Made by a program: the position numbers and the translations under genes
Source: Unio delphinus
Taxonomy: Eukaryota; Mollusca; Bivalvia; Unionida; Unionidae
Assembly: GCA_029339505.1 (NCBI GenBank)
Contig: JAQISU010000179.1
Coordinates: 14,098,001-14,162,000, forward strand
DNA length: 64,000 nt
Direction: 5' to 3'
Shown here: positions 12,826 through 25,400 of the stretch, piece after piece
Position numbering within the stretch: the stretch's first letter is position 1
How the letters are laid out: every line of letters begins with the position of its first letter
The notes under the pieces: model-generated
Told to the model about the DNA's origin: nothing
What the model saw: only the letters and a program-made list of their open reading frames with translations
Databases searched by the model: none

Positions 12826-13020
12826 AAACTGCATAGAACCATATCAGCTGTTGTATCCTGCACCAGCAGATCTAGGTCTATTCAGTTTGTTAGGATTAAT
12901 CAATAGAAACAAATAACATAGACCACAATCTGTTGATGCATTTTGGGATGGCACATCAGGGTTTATGTTGTATACAGATTGATCCAATTTATGTATACAG
13001 TAAATATGTAGATTTGCTGA
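12826..13020. repeat. Palindromic repeat family, copy 2
   Basis: It contains 'aaactgcatagaaccatatc', 'cagcagatctaggtctattc' and then the inverted counterpart 'ataacatagaccacaatctg' with 'catcagggtttatgttgta'. Similar copies lie at 30185-30335, 30868-31000, 49503-49560, 53070-53160, 58500-58590, 59215-59410 and 62500-62700. Confidence 0.7.
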
Positions 13021-13049
13021 CGTTAAATTATAAAAACCGAACAAAGTGC

Positions 13050-14040
13050 CTGGTGTTTAACATTTTATACATTAATATATTGATTTAAATGGATTAACTT
13101 ACCCTTATCTTTAAAACAGTTTTAGTTATTGCGAAAATAATGGAGTCTTTCACTGCATTGAATATAGTCATGATCCAGGAAAAGAAAAAAAAAATTGTGC
13201 AGGAGGTAAAGAAAATGAACCTAGACAAGATTTGTACAGTCTTCTCTGTGTGTGTGTGTGTGGGGGGTGACTATTATAATGTAGTATCAGTACAAGTCAA
13301 TATATTCCATGATGACAACATTCTAATGTATTACTATATTATCTAGGTATTGCTGAACATAATGTATTTTCAATGTGATTTTTAAAAAGATGCAAAGAAA
13401 AGCAGTTACATGTATTTTACAAACATTATTCTTTGTGAGACATGATAATACTCAGCATTGAAGATAAGGTGTTTTGTTGTTATGTGAGGAAGAACAGGGC
13501 TTAAGTTCCCCTTCATAGGTAATTTCATTGATAACAGCCAACACCAGGTGTTTGCTTGTGCATTGCAGCAATTACCTTTGTGTTCAGAATTAGCTTTTCT
13601 TTTTGCCAAGGATGCAAAAGGTGTCTGTAAAGAAAATGATGTTTATTGTAGTCCTATATCACTAATACTGGTACATATGTTACTGTTGGAAAAATTAATC
13701 AGAGCTGGAAATGTTAATTAGTTGTTATGATATGCCAGATTTGCCTGATTTATAAGAGGAAAAAGACATGATTTGTTGTTTTATCATCCTGTTGTCATCC
13801 TAAATAAAGAAGCAGAAAAACACAAAAGGTTCAGGTCTTTCTTTTGACCATAAATCAATCACAATTACAAGATTCACAGAAAAACATGGCTTTGATCTGT
13901 GAGATGTAGTGAACAATGATGGATCAACCAGAAAATAAAATGTTGTAATCAGGTAAAATTGATGACATTTTGTGCCAAAAATTTTTTATCAGGTAAGAAA
14001 AATTTAATTAGATTTGTATTAGCTCTACTGGTCATAGACC
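13050..14040. other. No gene seen
   Basis: AT-rich DNA with a short (GT)n patch near 13250. No coding region is supported. Confidence 0.55.
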
Positions 14041-14044
14041 AAAA

Positions 14045-14320
14045 AGAGCATTTGGGATATTTTGTCATTTATCCAACAGTTAGCAAAGCTTGTTATTGAT
14101 ACTTCTACTAAAAAGAGCATTTGGGATAGTCTGTCATTTATCCAACAGTTAGCAAAATTTGTTATTGATACTTCTACTAAAAAGAGCATTTGGGATAGTC
14201 TGTCATTTATCCAACAATTAGCAAAGTTTGTTATCGATACTTCTCCTAAAAAGAGCTTTTGGGATAGTCTGTCATTTGTCTAACAGTTAGCAAAGTTTGT
14301 TAACGATACTTCTCCTAAAC
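14045..14320. repeat. Minisatellite of about 70 bp, four copies
   Basis: Units contain 'aaaaagagcatttgggatag' and 'tctgtcatttatccaacagt'. The period is not far from a multiple of three, which gives a spurious 73-codon repetitive ORF at 14062-14283. Confidence 0.9.
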
Positions 14321-14329
14321 TACTTGGAG

Positions 14330-15140
14330 GATGACCGCCATGAAAATGTACACACACATTCATCCTGTGGTTTAACTGGTCATAAATGAACGTGGTGTTG
14401 CTTGGACATCCAGTATGGCTGCCACAGAAGCCATCTTGAAAATCTTGTTATTGCTGCTCCTTCTGATTGTAAGTTATCAACATGGGGTTTTCACTGAAAG
14501 ACTTTGCATGCAGTCTAGTTGGTACTGAAAGAAAATGGTGTTAATCTGGCATCCAATATCACAACCATGACAATCATCTTGAAAATCTATTTATTGCTAC
14601 TCCTTCATTCAGACTTACATTCAGTCATTTCATATTGACATGGGCTTTTGTCTAGGAGACTTTGTATGATACCTTATTGGTCTTAAAGGAAGGTAATTCC
14701 ACTCTGGTGTTCATTATAGCTGCCATAGCAGCCATCTTTATAATCTTGTTAGAACTACTCCATCTGAAACAAAATTCATATTCACATGGGGTTTTCACCA
14801 GAAGTCTTCTTATGTTTAATTTTACCTAAACAAAATTAGTGCGATTCTCAAATTCAATATGGCTGCCACAGTGGTTAACTTGAGAATATTGTTATCATTA
14901 CTCCTGAATGTCCACCTGGTGTGACAGTGTTGCCAATCTTGCCTCCAGCATGGCTGCCACAGTGGTTGTCTTGCAAATCTTGTTTTGGCGATTTCTCCTA
15001 GATGATTGCTAATAGAGACATTATGTTTTGGCAAAAGGATTTCCTATGATGAATAAGTGGGTCCTAAATGTGGAATGGTGTGATTCTGATTTCCAGTATG
15101 ACCACCATGGCAGCAATAATAAACTATCAAAATCAGGACT
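14330..15140. repeat. Degenerate long tandem repeat, second block
   Basis: Four to five diverged units of roughly 145-155 bases share 'ccatcttgaaaatcttgtta' and 'atatggctgccacagtggtt'. It is homologous to the block at 10020-10500. Confidence 0.7.
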
Positions 15141-15144
15141 ATAA

Positions 15145-16100
15145 TGAGCTATCACAGACCCTGGGGTAAGAAATACCCAGGCCTCTCCTAGTTCTTGTTT
15201 TGCCTTGTCAGAACTAATCAAAATCCCCACACAATAGCCATATAAACACTGAATATGACAAGACAAATTTATACATGCATCAGATATTGAGCCTTGGTTT
15301 AATTCCTTCCTGATGGCTTGTAACATATGTAAACTGTTGAGATCCCCACTCTGTGACCAAATTAGAGAGTATGAAAAGTTGCATTTATGCATGCAACTAG
15401 ATTTAACCAAAGGGATATGAAATGCACATAATTTATCAGATTTCTATATGCAATTACAAATTCAGATTTCATTTATCATATTTGCATACCTAAGTGTTTG
15501 GTTTTTGCTGAGTAGTATGGCATATGATTACATGTTTGACCTGTTAGACCAAGTACTGGTATATTGTCTTGCTGCATCATCCACCTTTTACCATTGAATT
15601 AGTCATAAATTCGAGAAAAGTCATTCTCAAGATAATGTAGCTAAATCCAATTAACCACCTCTCTTACTCAGAGGGTGAGGTTATATTCAGCTTTATCTTT
15701 CTAGATGAGGACTGTGTGGAAATCTGAAATTGAATGTTGTAACTGTATTTGCATTAAGTTTTTGTCTTTCAACTTTAGTAGGTTCTCATTGCTTGCAAAA
15801 ATCCAGCTGTCTTTAATAATCTTTACAGAAGCACTTGCCAGATTGGTATTTCTTTGCCTTAATGTATAGATTTTGTGCCAAAATCGCATTTGTTCTTGTT
15901 TAGTGTTGATACAAAACAGTCATATCGAATTTGTAGCATCATTTTATTTTCTTAAGTTGAAATTCCTTTGAGAATTTTACTAAAAAATCAGTCTTTCATG
16001 ATTTAATTGAAAAGTGGAATGTTTGAATTCAGAGTTATACACTTGGCACACTTGCTCTGTGAATATTGTACTTTTTCTTTGCTGTTCATCTGATGCAGTT
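15145..16100. other. No gene seen
   Basis: A 129-codon minus-strand ORF (15021-15410) partly overlaps the repeat block and has no recognisable domain. Nothing else of note. Confidence 0.5.
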
Positions 16101-16104
16101 GTGC

Positions 16105-17150
16105 AGTATACATGGTGTCCTCTCTTTATAATGCTGTTCATAATGTAGAGTTGTCCAGTATATATGGTGTCCCCTCTTTATAATTCTGATCATATGGTGC
16201 AGTTGCCCAGTAAATATATATTCCCTTTTTTATAATGATGTTCATATAGTACAGTTGTCCAGTAAATAGTTATTCCCTCTTTATAATGCCATTTATATCA
16301 TAGAGTTGCCCAATAAATAGGTATTCCCTCTTTATAACATTGTTCATATAGAATTGCCCAGTAAATATATATTCCCTCTTTATAATGTTGTTCATATAGT
16401 ACAGTTGCCCAGTAAATATGTATTCCCTCTTTATAATGTTGTTCATATAGTACAGTTGCCCAGTAAATAGGTATTCCCTCTTTATAATGTTGTTCATATA
16501 GTTGAGTTGCACAATTAATATACATTCCCTCTTTATAATGTTGTTCATATAATACAGCTGCCCAGTTAATAGATATTCCCACTTTATAATGTTGTTTACA
16601 TAGTACAGTTGCCCAGTAAATAAATATTCCCTCTTTATAATGTTCATATAGTAGAGTTGCACAGTAAATAGTTATTCCATCTTTATAGTGGTGTTCATAT
16701 AGTAGTTGCCCAGTAAATAGGTATTTCCCTCATTATAATGCCTTTCATATCATAGAGATGCCTAGTAGATAGGCATTACCCTATTATAATGCTGTTCATA
16801 TAGTTGAGTTGCCCAGTTAATAGACATTCCCTCTTTATAATGTTGTTCATATAGTACAGTTGGCCAGTAAATAGGTATTCCCTCTTTATAATGTTCATAT
16901 AGTAGAGTTGCACAGTAAATATATATTCCCTCTTTATAATGTTGTTCATATAGTACAGTTGCCCAGTAAATAGGTATTCCCTCTTTATTAGGCCTTTCAT
17001 ATCATAGAGATGCCTAGTAGATAGGCATTACCCCATTACAATGTTGTTCATATAGTTGAGTTGCTCAGTTAATAGACATTCCCTCATTAGAACGCTACTG
17101 CTATGATGCAGTTGCATAGTAAATAGGTTTTTCCTCTTTGTAATATTATT
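16105..17150. repeat. 51 bp minisatellite, about 20 copies
   Basis: Units carry 'gttcatatagtacagttgcc' then 'cagtaaataggtattccctc'. The 51-base period is divisible by three, so long repetitive ORFs appear on the minus strand (for example 16270-16662). These are artefacts. The same array resumes at 17550-17625, 20814-20879 and 21205-21280, split by later insertions. Confidence 0.95.
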
Positions 17151-17555
17151 TATATTAGAGGCCGACCAAAACTAAATTTCTGGTTTCGGGCAAAAATGAA
17201 ACCCGGAATGAAAGTTAAAAATTGACTTTCAGCTGAAGCCGAAACCAAACATTTAACTTCACCTTTAGCCGAAAACAAAACCAAAGGATAAACCGAAGTT
17301 GCCAAACAAGATTTATTAAATAGGCCTGGGTCATGATGCAATGCTATACTAATTAAAAACAAATTCAGAGCCTGCAGTAAGAGGACTTCGCCAAATGTCA
17401 AATTGCCTAGCACCAACTGACTGGCCAACAAGCATGATAATCAACGCAGCACTAGCATTGCATTCTGAAAGTTAAAATAGATCTTCGGCTGAGACCCAAA
17501 GTCAATATCAGTTTTGGCCAAAACCGAAGGCAAACCGAAAGCTAACTTTTATAAT
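17150..17555. repeat. Candidate interspersed repeat inside the 51 bp array
   Basis: Roughly 400 bases interrupt the minisatellite and are rich in 'ccgaaac'-type motifs at both ends ('gaggccgaccaaaac' on the left, 'accgaaggcaaaccgaaag' on the right). This suggests a MITE-like or hAT-like non-autonomous element. Terminal inverted repeats are not clean. Confidence 0.4.
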
Positions 17556-17631
17556 GCTGCTCATGGTGTAATTGCCAAGTAAATATGTGTTTCCATTTTA
17601 TTATTCTGTTCATATAGTAGAGTTGTTAGTT

Positions 17632-19150
17632 AGTTTAGTTTTGCCCGTCACCCCTGCCAGGGTATAGGCCGCCCACGAAAGATCGCCAGAGGCTTCTGTC
17701 CTGTGCCACCCCCTCAAGCTGACTCCAGGTGTAACCCATCTTAGTGATGTCTGCCTCAAGGTCGCGTCACCAGGTGTTTCTTGGTCGTCCCCTTCTCTTG
17801 CCTTGAGGGTTCCACCTCAATGCCTGTCTGGTAATGTTGGTTCGCGGCTTACGTAGGGTGTGTCCTATCCAACCCCACCTTCTCTTCTTTATCTCATCCT
17901 CTTTTGGAAGCTGGGAGATTCTCTGCCACAAGTTGTTGTTGCTGATGGTGTCTGGCCAGCGGATCTGGAGAATTCTTCTTAGGCAGCTGTTGATGAAAGT
18001 CTGAACTCTCTTTACTGTGGACTTGGTGGTTCTCCAAGTCTCTGCCCCATACAGTAGGACTGACTTCACGTTGGAGTTGAACAGTCTGATTTTGGTAGTC
18101 AAGGAAATTTGTTTGGAGCTCCAGATGTTCTTGAGCTGAATGAAAGCTGCTCTCGCCTTTCCGATCCTTGCCTTGACATCTGCATCTGTGCCACCCTGCT
18201 GGTTGAAAATGCTGCCTAGATACGTGAAGGACTCTACCTCTTCCAGGGGACTTCCCTGCAGTGTGACTGGGTTGTTACTGGTATAGTTGATGTTGAGGAT
18301 CTTGGTCTTGTCTTTATGGATGTTGAGGCCCACCTGTGCAGATGTGGCTGCCAGTATGTCGGTCTTGTCCTGCATTTGCTGGTGACTGGGACACGAGAGC
18401 TAGGTCATCAGCAAAGTCCAGGTCCTCAAGTTGACTCCACAATGTCCACTGGATACCATTTCTCCGCCCATTGGTGGTCGTCGTCATAATCCAATCCATG
18501 ACAAGAAGGAAGAGAAATGGTGACAGCAAGCAGCCTTGCCTGACGCCAGTCCGCACTAGGAAGGTGTCTGTGTGCTGTCCTGCATGAACAACTCTACATG
18601 ACATTCCATTGTAGGTGTTTTTGATCAGGTTCACCAGCTTGGTTGGAATGCCATAGTGACGAAGAAATTTCCAGAGTGTCTCTCGGTCTACGCTGTCAAA
18701 TGCCTTCTCATAATTGACAAAGTTGATGTAGAGTGAAGAATTCCACTCCAATGACTGCTCGACTATGATGCGAAGATTAGCTATTTGGTCCATACACGAT
18801 CTGTTTTGCAAGAATCCCGCCTGCTCATCTCGTAACTGGGGGTTGACGTCCTCCTTCATCTTCTCCAAGAGGACCCGGTTGAAGACTTTTCCTGGTACTG
18901 ACAAGAGTGTGATTCCTCTGTAGTTGGAGCAGTTGCTGAGGTCGCCTTTCTTTGGGATCTTGATGAGGTGTCCCTCCTTCCAGTCAGTTGGTATTTCTTC
19001 TTCCTCCCATATCTTCACAAAAAGAGGGTATAGCATTTCCACTGAAGTCTATGTCTGCTCTGAGGGCTTCTGCTGGTATGTCATCAGGCCCAGCAGCCTT
19101 GCCGTTCTTCAGCTGGGTGATGGCTTTCCTGATCTCGTCTCTGGTGGGAT
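17632..19150 (-). pseudogene. LINE reverse transcriptase and C-terminal region, frameshifted
   Basis: RT motifs on the minus strand: 'IPKKGDLSNCSNYRGITLL', 'YINFVNYEKAFDSVDR', 'GVRQGCLLSPFLF' and the catalytic '[10 protein letters not shown]'. The frame changes near 18370, after which the thumb/C-terminal part continues ('[12 protein letters not shown]', '[11 protein letters not shown]', '[11 protein letters not shown]', '[13 protein letters not shown]'). After 'GRPRNTW' at 17767 an in-frame TGA stands where an Arg codon is likely, and homologous-looking coding continues to about 17632. At least two frameshifts and two nonsense changes mark it as inactive. Confidence 0.85.
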
Positions 19151-19159
19151 TGTCACAAC

Positions 19160-20704
19160 TTATAGGGAGATCTGCTGGATTTCTGGGGGATTTGGTGGTG
19201 CTGGCCTGTTCAACAGTTCTTCAAAATGTTCTGCCCATCTATTCATTTGGTGTTCTGTACTTGGTACATGTATGGTCTTTCCCTGCTTGTCCTTTACGGG
19301 TCTCTCTGTATTACTGTACTTGCCGGAAAGCTTCTTGGTGATGTCGTACAGCTTCTTCATGTTTCCACTTCCAGCCGCTTCTTCTGCCTCTACTGCCAGT
19401 CCTTCAAGGTAGTTTCTCTTGTCTATCTTGATGGTTCTTTTCACTTCTCTGTGGGCATCAGTGTACTCTTTTTGTGCCTGTACTTTTTTAGTTCTTGTCT
19501 TACTGTTATTTACTGCTGCTTTTTTCTGTTTACGCTCCTGGATTTTGCACAATGTTTTGGCTGAAATCCATTCTTTCTGTTGGTGTTTCATTGGGCCTAG
19601 TACTTCTTGGCATGTTGATTTTACTGCCTCCTTTACTGTCTTCCATCTGTTGTTCACGCTGTCTACCTCATCTTCAAGCAGCTCTTCTAACACCTGGTAC
19701 TTGTTGTTAAGAGTAAGTCTGTATTCTTCTTTAGTATTTTCATCTCTCAACAGACCGATGTTGTACCTTGTTTTCTTCTCTTTTGGGCCCATCCAGTTCT
19801 TCTTCAGCTTAAGTTTAAGCTTTGCAACAACTAAGTGGTGGTCAGATGCCACATCTGCTACCCTCTTCACCCTCACATCTTGCAGGGATCTTCAGAACTT
19901 CTTGGCTGTGCAGATGTGGTCAATCTGATTTTCTGTTACATGGTCTGGTGATATCCATGTGCTCTTGTGGATTCTCTTGTGGGGAAAGATGGTACCTCCG
20001 ATGACCAGGTCGTTCAGTGCACAGAGGTCTGCAAATCTCTCCCCATTTTTGTTCATCTCCCTTAGGCCATGGACCCCCATAACATGTTCATACCCTGTGT
20101 TGTCTGACCCAACTTTGGCATTGAAGTCACCCATGACGATGTTGATGTCTTTGTCTGGGTAATTCTCTACTATGTTCTGTAGTCTGTTGTAAAACTGGTC
20201 TTTATCTTTTTCTTCGCTGTCATTTGTTGGAGCATAGCACTGTATGACGTTCATTTTTATTTTCTTCTTCTTGGTCCTAAAAGTTGCAGTGAGGATTCTG
20301 GACCCATGTGGTTCCCATCCAGTTAGTGCATTATATGCTTGCTTCGACAGCATGAACCCTACCCCTTGTGTATGAGGCGCATTCTCTTCCTCATGTCCTG
20401 AATACAGTAGTATCTCTCCTGTCATCAGTCTTCTTTGTCCAGATTGAATCCATCTCGTCTCGCTGATGCCCAGTAGGGATATGTTGTAGCTTCTCATCTC
20501 TGCTGCTATCTGTGCTGTTTTTCCTGCCTCATACATTGTCCTCACATTCCATGTTGCGATGGTAATACTCCTGTTTGATAGAAGGGTGGTCTGCTTTATG
20601 GCTTCCGCGGGCTCGCGGCTTTCACCACATAGCGTCATAAGTCTTCCAGGAGAAGACACTTCCTCCCACAGGCTTCCAGTTTCTGATTTTTTTTTTGTCG
20701 ACAT
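19160..20704 (-). pseudogene. LINE APE endonuclease and linker region, nonsense-interrupted
   Basis: The minus-strand frame starts at an ATG at 20704. Endonuclease motifs follow in order: 'ATWNVRTM', 'GISETRW', 'YAPTND', 'VMGDFNAKVG' and, after the break, 'SDHHLV'. An in-frame TGA at 19892-19894 splits the domain just before SDHHLV; the surrounding sequence fits an original Arg codon CGA mutated by C to T. The frame then continues to 19160, where a frameshift precedes the RT domain. The region between is a basic linker rich in Lys. This protein would nick target DNA to start reverse transcription; this copy cannot make it intact. Confidence 0.85.
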
Positions 20705-20879
20705 TTTTGTAGCAAGTTGGGTTTTACAGGGTCAGGCTGCTAGCCCCACGCCCAACCCACCTCCTTTTCCACCCAGGCTTGGGACCGGCGATGGCAGAGT
20801 TATAGTAGAGTTGCATCCCTTTATATTATTCTGTTCATATAGTAGAGTTGCCCACTAAAAAGGTATTCCCTCCATATAA

Positions 20880-21204
20880 AACCACTCCGGTGGCCTAGTG
20901 GTTATAGTGTCCAACCCGGAATCGGGAGGTCGTCGGTTCGATCCCCGGCCGAGTCATACCAAAGACTTACAAAAATGGTACTAACAGCTGCCTCGCTTGA
21001 CGCTCAGCATTAAGAGGTTAGTGTTAGGACTGGTCGGCCTGGTGTCAGGATAATGTGACTGGGTGAGACATCATGCTACATGTCTGCGGCATGATGTCTC
21101 AGTGCTAGATATCACTATAAACTGCCTCACTGCAGACATCGTAGCGATATGACTGAAAAATTGTTAAAGCTACGTTAAAAATCCTAATCAAACAAACAAA
21201 CAAA
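20880..21204 (+). mobile_element. tRNA-derived SINE, family 1, with 12 bp TSD
   Basis: The head contains an A-box (tggcctagtggttatag) and a B-box (ggttcgatccccgg). The body includes 'agacttacaaaaatggtact' and 'gctcagcattaagaggttag', and the 3' end is 'aaaaatcctaatcaaacaaa'. Perfect repeats ccctccatataa flank it at 20868-20879 and 21205-21216. It lies in the 51 bp minisatellite beside the LINE. Other copies are at 29860-30171, 58795-59110 (minus), 60695-61010 (minus) and 62078-62260. It may belong to the V-SINE-like molluscan SINEs; I could not verify that. Confidence 0.92.
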
Positions 21205-21284
21205 CCCTCCATATAATGTTCTTATAGTGTAGTTGCCCAGTAAATAGGTGTTCTCTCATTATAATGCTGTACATGGGAGCTCTA

Positions 21285-23585
21285 CATGTGGCATATTTTG
21301 AATAATGAATCTTTCATTGAAGGGTATTAAACAAAGACTGTCATAAATAAGAACAATGCAAAGGGTATCTAATGATATAAAATCAGAATGAACCCTGTTT
21401 TGTGATGAGCCTTTGCTGGGCATTTGTTTTTTTTATCTATACAGCCTAAGCTTGATGGATTGTTACATAAATAGTATTAAAGATAGTAGTATCTTGAAAT
21501 TAAGTCCAATAATAAAGAATTCACTCAACTCACATTTGCTCATGGCCTCAGTTCTATGATTTTGAAGAATAGAATTTTAGCAGTTGGATAAAAAACGGAT
21601 ATAATGCATGTAAATGTTTACCTCTTTTTTTTGGGGATTAAATGGGAATGCCGAAGAAAATAACTGCTTTTCATACAAGTACATATTTTATGGTACATAT
21701 GTACACTGATTATTTGACTGGTTGATGGAAGTATAAGGTCTTTGAAGTATTTGTGAGACAGTTTTAGATGCACAGTCTAGACATGTGTTGGCATTGTCTT
21801 AAACCAGTAGTGGGCATCTATCATTGAAACCAGAAGGAAAAAAAATGGAAGAGGGATAGCATGGCTGATTTTTCTGTTATGGCAAACATGAAACTTTAAA
21901 TGTAGATCTATACCTGTGAGTTCAGGATCCTCACTGTTTGATTTATACATAACCAATGCTGCTTACCTAAAGACATTGCTTTTTGGTGTCTCAGTTGATG
22001 TTCCTAATGATTTCATGTTTAGTCATTTTCATCCTGCCATACATTTTTTAAAGTCTGAGATGGGATTTTTTAGAAATATTGACATTCTTAATCAAAGCCA
22101 TGCATCAAGATGCATGGTCCATGTAGTAATTATCACCTTAAGACTTTTCAGTCCATCCATCTGTTTTTCCATTTATAGCCACTAGAGCTCTGCTTAATTG
22201 GATGCTTTTTGGTAGATGAATCACCTATTATGTGAAAATTTGACTTTTAAGGATTTAATCTTTCAGATTCAGTTTAGTGGAATTATCACCCTTTATCAGT
22301 AAGTTTTAAGTTTCCACTATCATATCCTTGTAACTAGCACAGCTTAGGGACTTTTCCTCATATTTTGATGTAATTTGGTATATAAATTTTGATAGGCTGA
22401 GATGCTTTTTTGATGGATGTTTTGTTGGGTTTGTTTTTTATATCAGAGTTGATTTTATGTCTTCAGATTGAATGTTTCATGTAACTAGCATTATAGCTCA
22501 ATAAATATTGACATGTTTAGTTGCAATGTGGTATAAAGATTTTCTCATAGACTTAGATGAGAACTAAATAACATTGTTGGACACAGTCTACTGCTGTAAA
22601 TGTGTCTGAATATTTGTACATTAGGTGGAACTCTACAGTTTTGTATTTTGCATACGGTTAGAATTTTGAGAAAAAGAATTCTCCATGTTTTCTCACTGGT
22701 TATACTGACTATTGAAAAAAGATGTATTGTATATCTTAAGCATTTAGTTTCCTTTATTTTGGATTATGATTGATGTGTGTAATATGGGTTATAGAGTATA
22801 CAGCTTGGCCTTACTTCAGATGTGCACCTTTAAAAAATCTGCACGCTCTACTTGGTCATTTTCACTTCCTGGATATCAGTGGTAAGTTTTTAAAAAAAAG
22901 AGGTAATAACCTTTTTAGATTTTATATATTTTGTAATTTATCTATTGCTTTTTCAGAAACTGGTACTATCTAGCGGGGCAAAATTCATTTTCCGTGTTTT
23001 ATAGGTGCTAAAGATAATGTAGACTAATTCTGGCCAACTTTTTTAGCACAAGGGAGCAGTATCTTTAGTTAGCAATGTGCATAGAATCATTTACAGTTTC
23101 CATATCCAAAGAAATGTTACCCATGTTACATTAAAGAAGTATAGAGGTATGCCAACATTATCACAACTGTGCATGTTTAAAAAACAAACAACTTCAACTT
23201 ACATATGTCACTTTCTCAAAAGTTAATAACTGGCGAGCACCTTAATGCTTCATTTTTGTCTGAGTTATAGCCCCTGTTGAGCAAATTCTGGTTTTCATAT
23301 GAAAACTTGGAATGTGTTGCTTGTAATAGGCATAGCGCAAGAGCCATTTAACATATTCTGATACCATGTGGTGTGAACATTGTTTTACATATCTCTTGCT
23401 AGATGTACCTTTAATAGATTTTGTCTCAATAACTCTATTTTGGACAGATATGGCCCATGCTGAGAAATTTGATATTTTTGCATGTGATGTTGCTTAGTGA
23501 GGAGACCTTAAAGGAGAGGAATTTTAAAGATCCTCATCATCATTTAGAATAGTCATTGCCGATGAATGCTGATCTTCTCTTAACT
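21285..23585. other. No gene seen
   Basis: About 2.3 kb of AT-rich DNA without repeats or supportable coding regions. Short ORFs at 21916-22185 and 22770-22973 have no recognisable domain. Confidence 0.5.
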
Positions 23586-23590
23586 ATGGG

Positions 23591-24690
23591 TGTCACGGAA
23601 TGTTGTAGTTTTTATTTAGGAAAGACATGAACTCGGGTTTTGTTTATTGTGTGCAACGATACCCGAGGGTGATTTTTTTTATTTATATATATATGGGCAG
23701 TTGTACTTCGGAATCATGAGTACAATTCGCTATATGCCGCTCGTGCAAAGTGTTCTTGATACGGAGCACGAATCCGTATAAATACTTTTCTATATGTAAA
23801 GGGTCTTTACATTACTACGGGTTTTGTCAACAAGCGGCTGGTTTCAAGGACTGTAGCTATAGGGTTATAGATCCGAGGGAGGGAGGATTGCACAACTTTA
23901 GCTGTAGGGCTATTTGTACGAGGGTGTTAAACGTCCGGGGTGCCCGGAGCTGTCAAACGTTGGGAGCTGTGATTAAATGCACTGGTGTGTCCAGAGCTGT
24001 TTAATGTGCCGGAGTGTCTAATGTCTAGCGTCCGGAGTGTCTAATGTCAAGGGTGACTCAGCTGTGGAGCTGTCTAAATGACCAGAGTGTCTGGAGGGTC
24101 TAATGTTTCGTAGTATTCCGAGGGTCCGGAGTCTGTAGAAACTGTGAAGTTCTATTGTACCAGCTGTGGAGCTGTATACTAATAGTTGATTATATATATT
24201 TATTCGTAAATTGTTAGCCGTTGGCTAATGTGGGTTTGCGGAACCCAGTATATGGTTTGAGACTGGAAAGATAAGTTATCTGTCCTGTTATTATTTTTCA
24301 AATATAGTTCCACTACTTGAGCGTATACATTTTTACTATATGAGTAATCCTGCATTGTTTACTACGTGAGTAAACTGTATTCATGTTTTTTTTTGTATAA
24401 TTTTTTCGCTGGGGTTTTGTGTCAGTTTTTGTATCATTGTATCATTGATTCGTATCATTGTTTTGTATCATTGTATCATTTATTTGTATCATTATATGAT
24501 TCGTTTGCATCTCCTAGTCTGTGCGTAATTATGTATAATTAAATCCAATATTTGGATTACAATACGCACGTATTTCATTGTTTTGTTTATATACATATAT
24601 CGCCACATTAAATCATAATTTTTATATCTGTATCATCAAAGCGTGTTTTGTTGTTAATCCGAAGTGGTCCGTCCCGGTTATCTTGTTACA
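23591..24690. mobile_element. Solo LTR, 1100 bp, with 5 bp TSD
   Basis: It begins tgtcac and ends gttaca, giving the TG...CA ends and short imperfect inverted termini typical of LTRs. It is flanked on both sides by atggg (23586-23590 and 24691-24695), a 5 bp duplication as made by retroviral-type integrases. Inside are TATA-like patches (23680-23695 and about 23778) and a block of short repeats around 'ggagtgtctaatgt' and 'gagctgt'. No internal coding region is attached, so this is what recombination between two LTRs leaves. The strand and parent family are unknown; Ty3/gypsy is plausible because a gypsy integrase fragment is nearby. Confidence 0.82.
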
Positions 24691-24699
24691 ATGGGTTCA

Positions 24700-25400
24700 C
24701 AGCACAAATATATATACCTCTGTGTAAGGCATTGGTTCACAATCTTTTTAATCCATGATTTTACAACAACAACAAAATCTGAACCTCACAATGCCATTTT
24801 CACATTTTGATGATCTTAGCCACCAGAAAAAAACTAAATCCTGGCAACCCTTTATGACACTGCAGAATGTTCTCACAATGCTGATTCATATCATGACTTG
24901 GGGGTTGGGTGGGTTGGGAACCACTGGAGTATGGCATATGGAACCAGTTGTAATGAGTAGGGTTCTTTGTGATGTACCCAGTTGTAATGAGTAGGGTTCT
25001 TTGTGATGTACCCAGTTGTAACGAGTAGGGTTCTTTATGATGTACCCAGTTGTAATGAGTAAGGTTCTTTGTGATGTACCCAGTTGTAATGAGTAGGGTT
25101 CTTTGTGATGTACCCAGTGCTAATAGTTCTAGTTTATTGGGGTCTGGATTATTTGGATGAAACTGTTCATAATACCACTAATTAATTATAAAAAAGGATA
25201 CAAATTCTTTATTTTAGACTGCATATTCCATGATTATAAAGTAAAATATAAGTATAAAATGAAAGTATATTAAAGTTATTAAACATAAATGATCATAGAT
25301 ATCTTATGTACAAATATTCAGACACATGTACAGCAGTAGACTGTGTCCAACAATGTTATTTAGTTCTTTTTATACCTCTCATAATACCAGTATTGCATTA
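24700..25400. repeat. 38 bp minisatellite plus unique DNA
   Basis: From about 24938 to 25120 five copies of a unit with 'cagttgtaatgagtagggtt' and 'ctttgtgatgtac' lie in tandem. The remainder is AT-rich, without genes. Confidence 0.85.

Larger units (their letters stand above)
17626..20800 (-). mobile_element. Full-length but dead APE-type LINE (RTE-like)
   Basis: A minus-strand non-LTR retrotransposon with an endonuclease domain followed by reverse transcriptase and a C-terminal region, ending in a very short 3' tail of 'taact'-type repeats (seen as ttagttagtttag on the plus strand). Both flanks carry tatagtagagttg (17613-17625 and 20801-20813), a 13 bp target-site duplication. The motif also belongs to the surrounding 51 bp minisatellite, so the insertion was into that array. 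The compact structure and simple-repeat tail resemble the RTE group; the clade is not certain. Reading frames are broken at several places. Confidence 0.88.

Noticed and set aside
14062..14283. 73-codon repetitive ORF
   Set aside because: Minisatellite artefact.
16270..16662. 130-codon repetitive ORF
   Set aside because: Follows from a 51 bp repeat period divisible by three; no non-repeat coding signal.
19226..20162. Several plus-strand ORFs over the LINE
   Set aside because: Antisense shadows of the endonuclease and linker frames.
23750..24004. 84-codon ORF inside the solo LTR
   Set aside because: No domain; LTRs rarely encode protein and the sequence is repeat-like.
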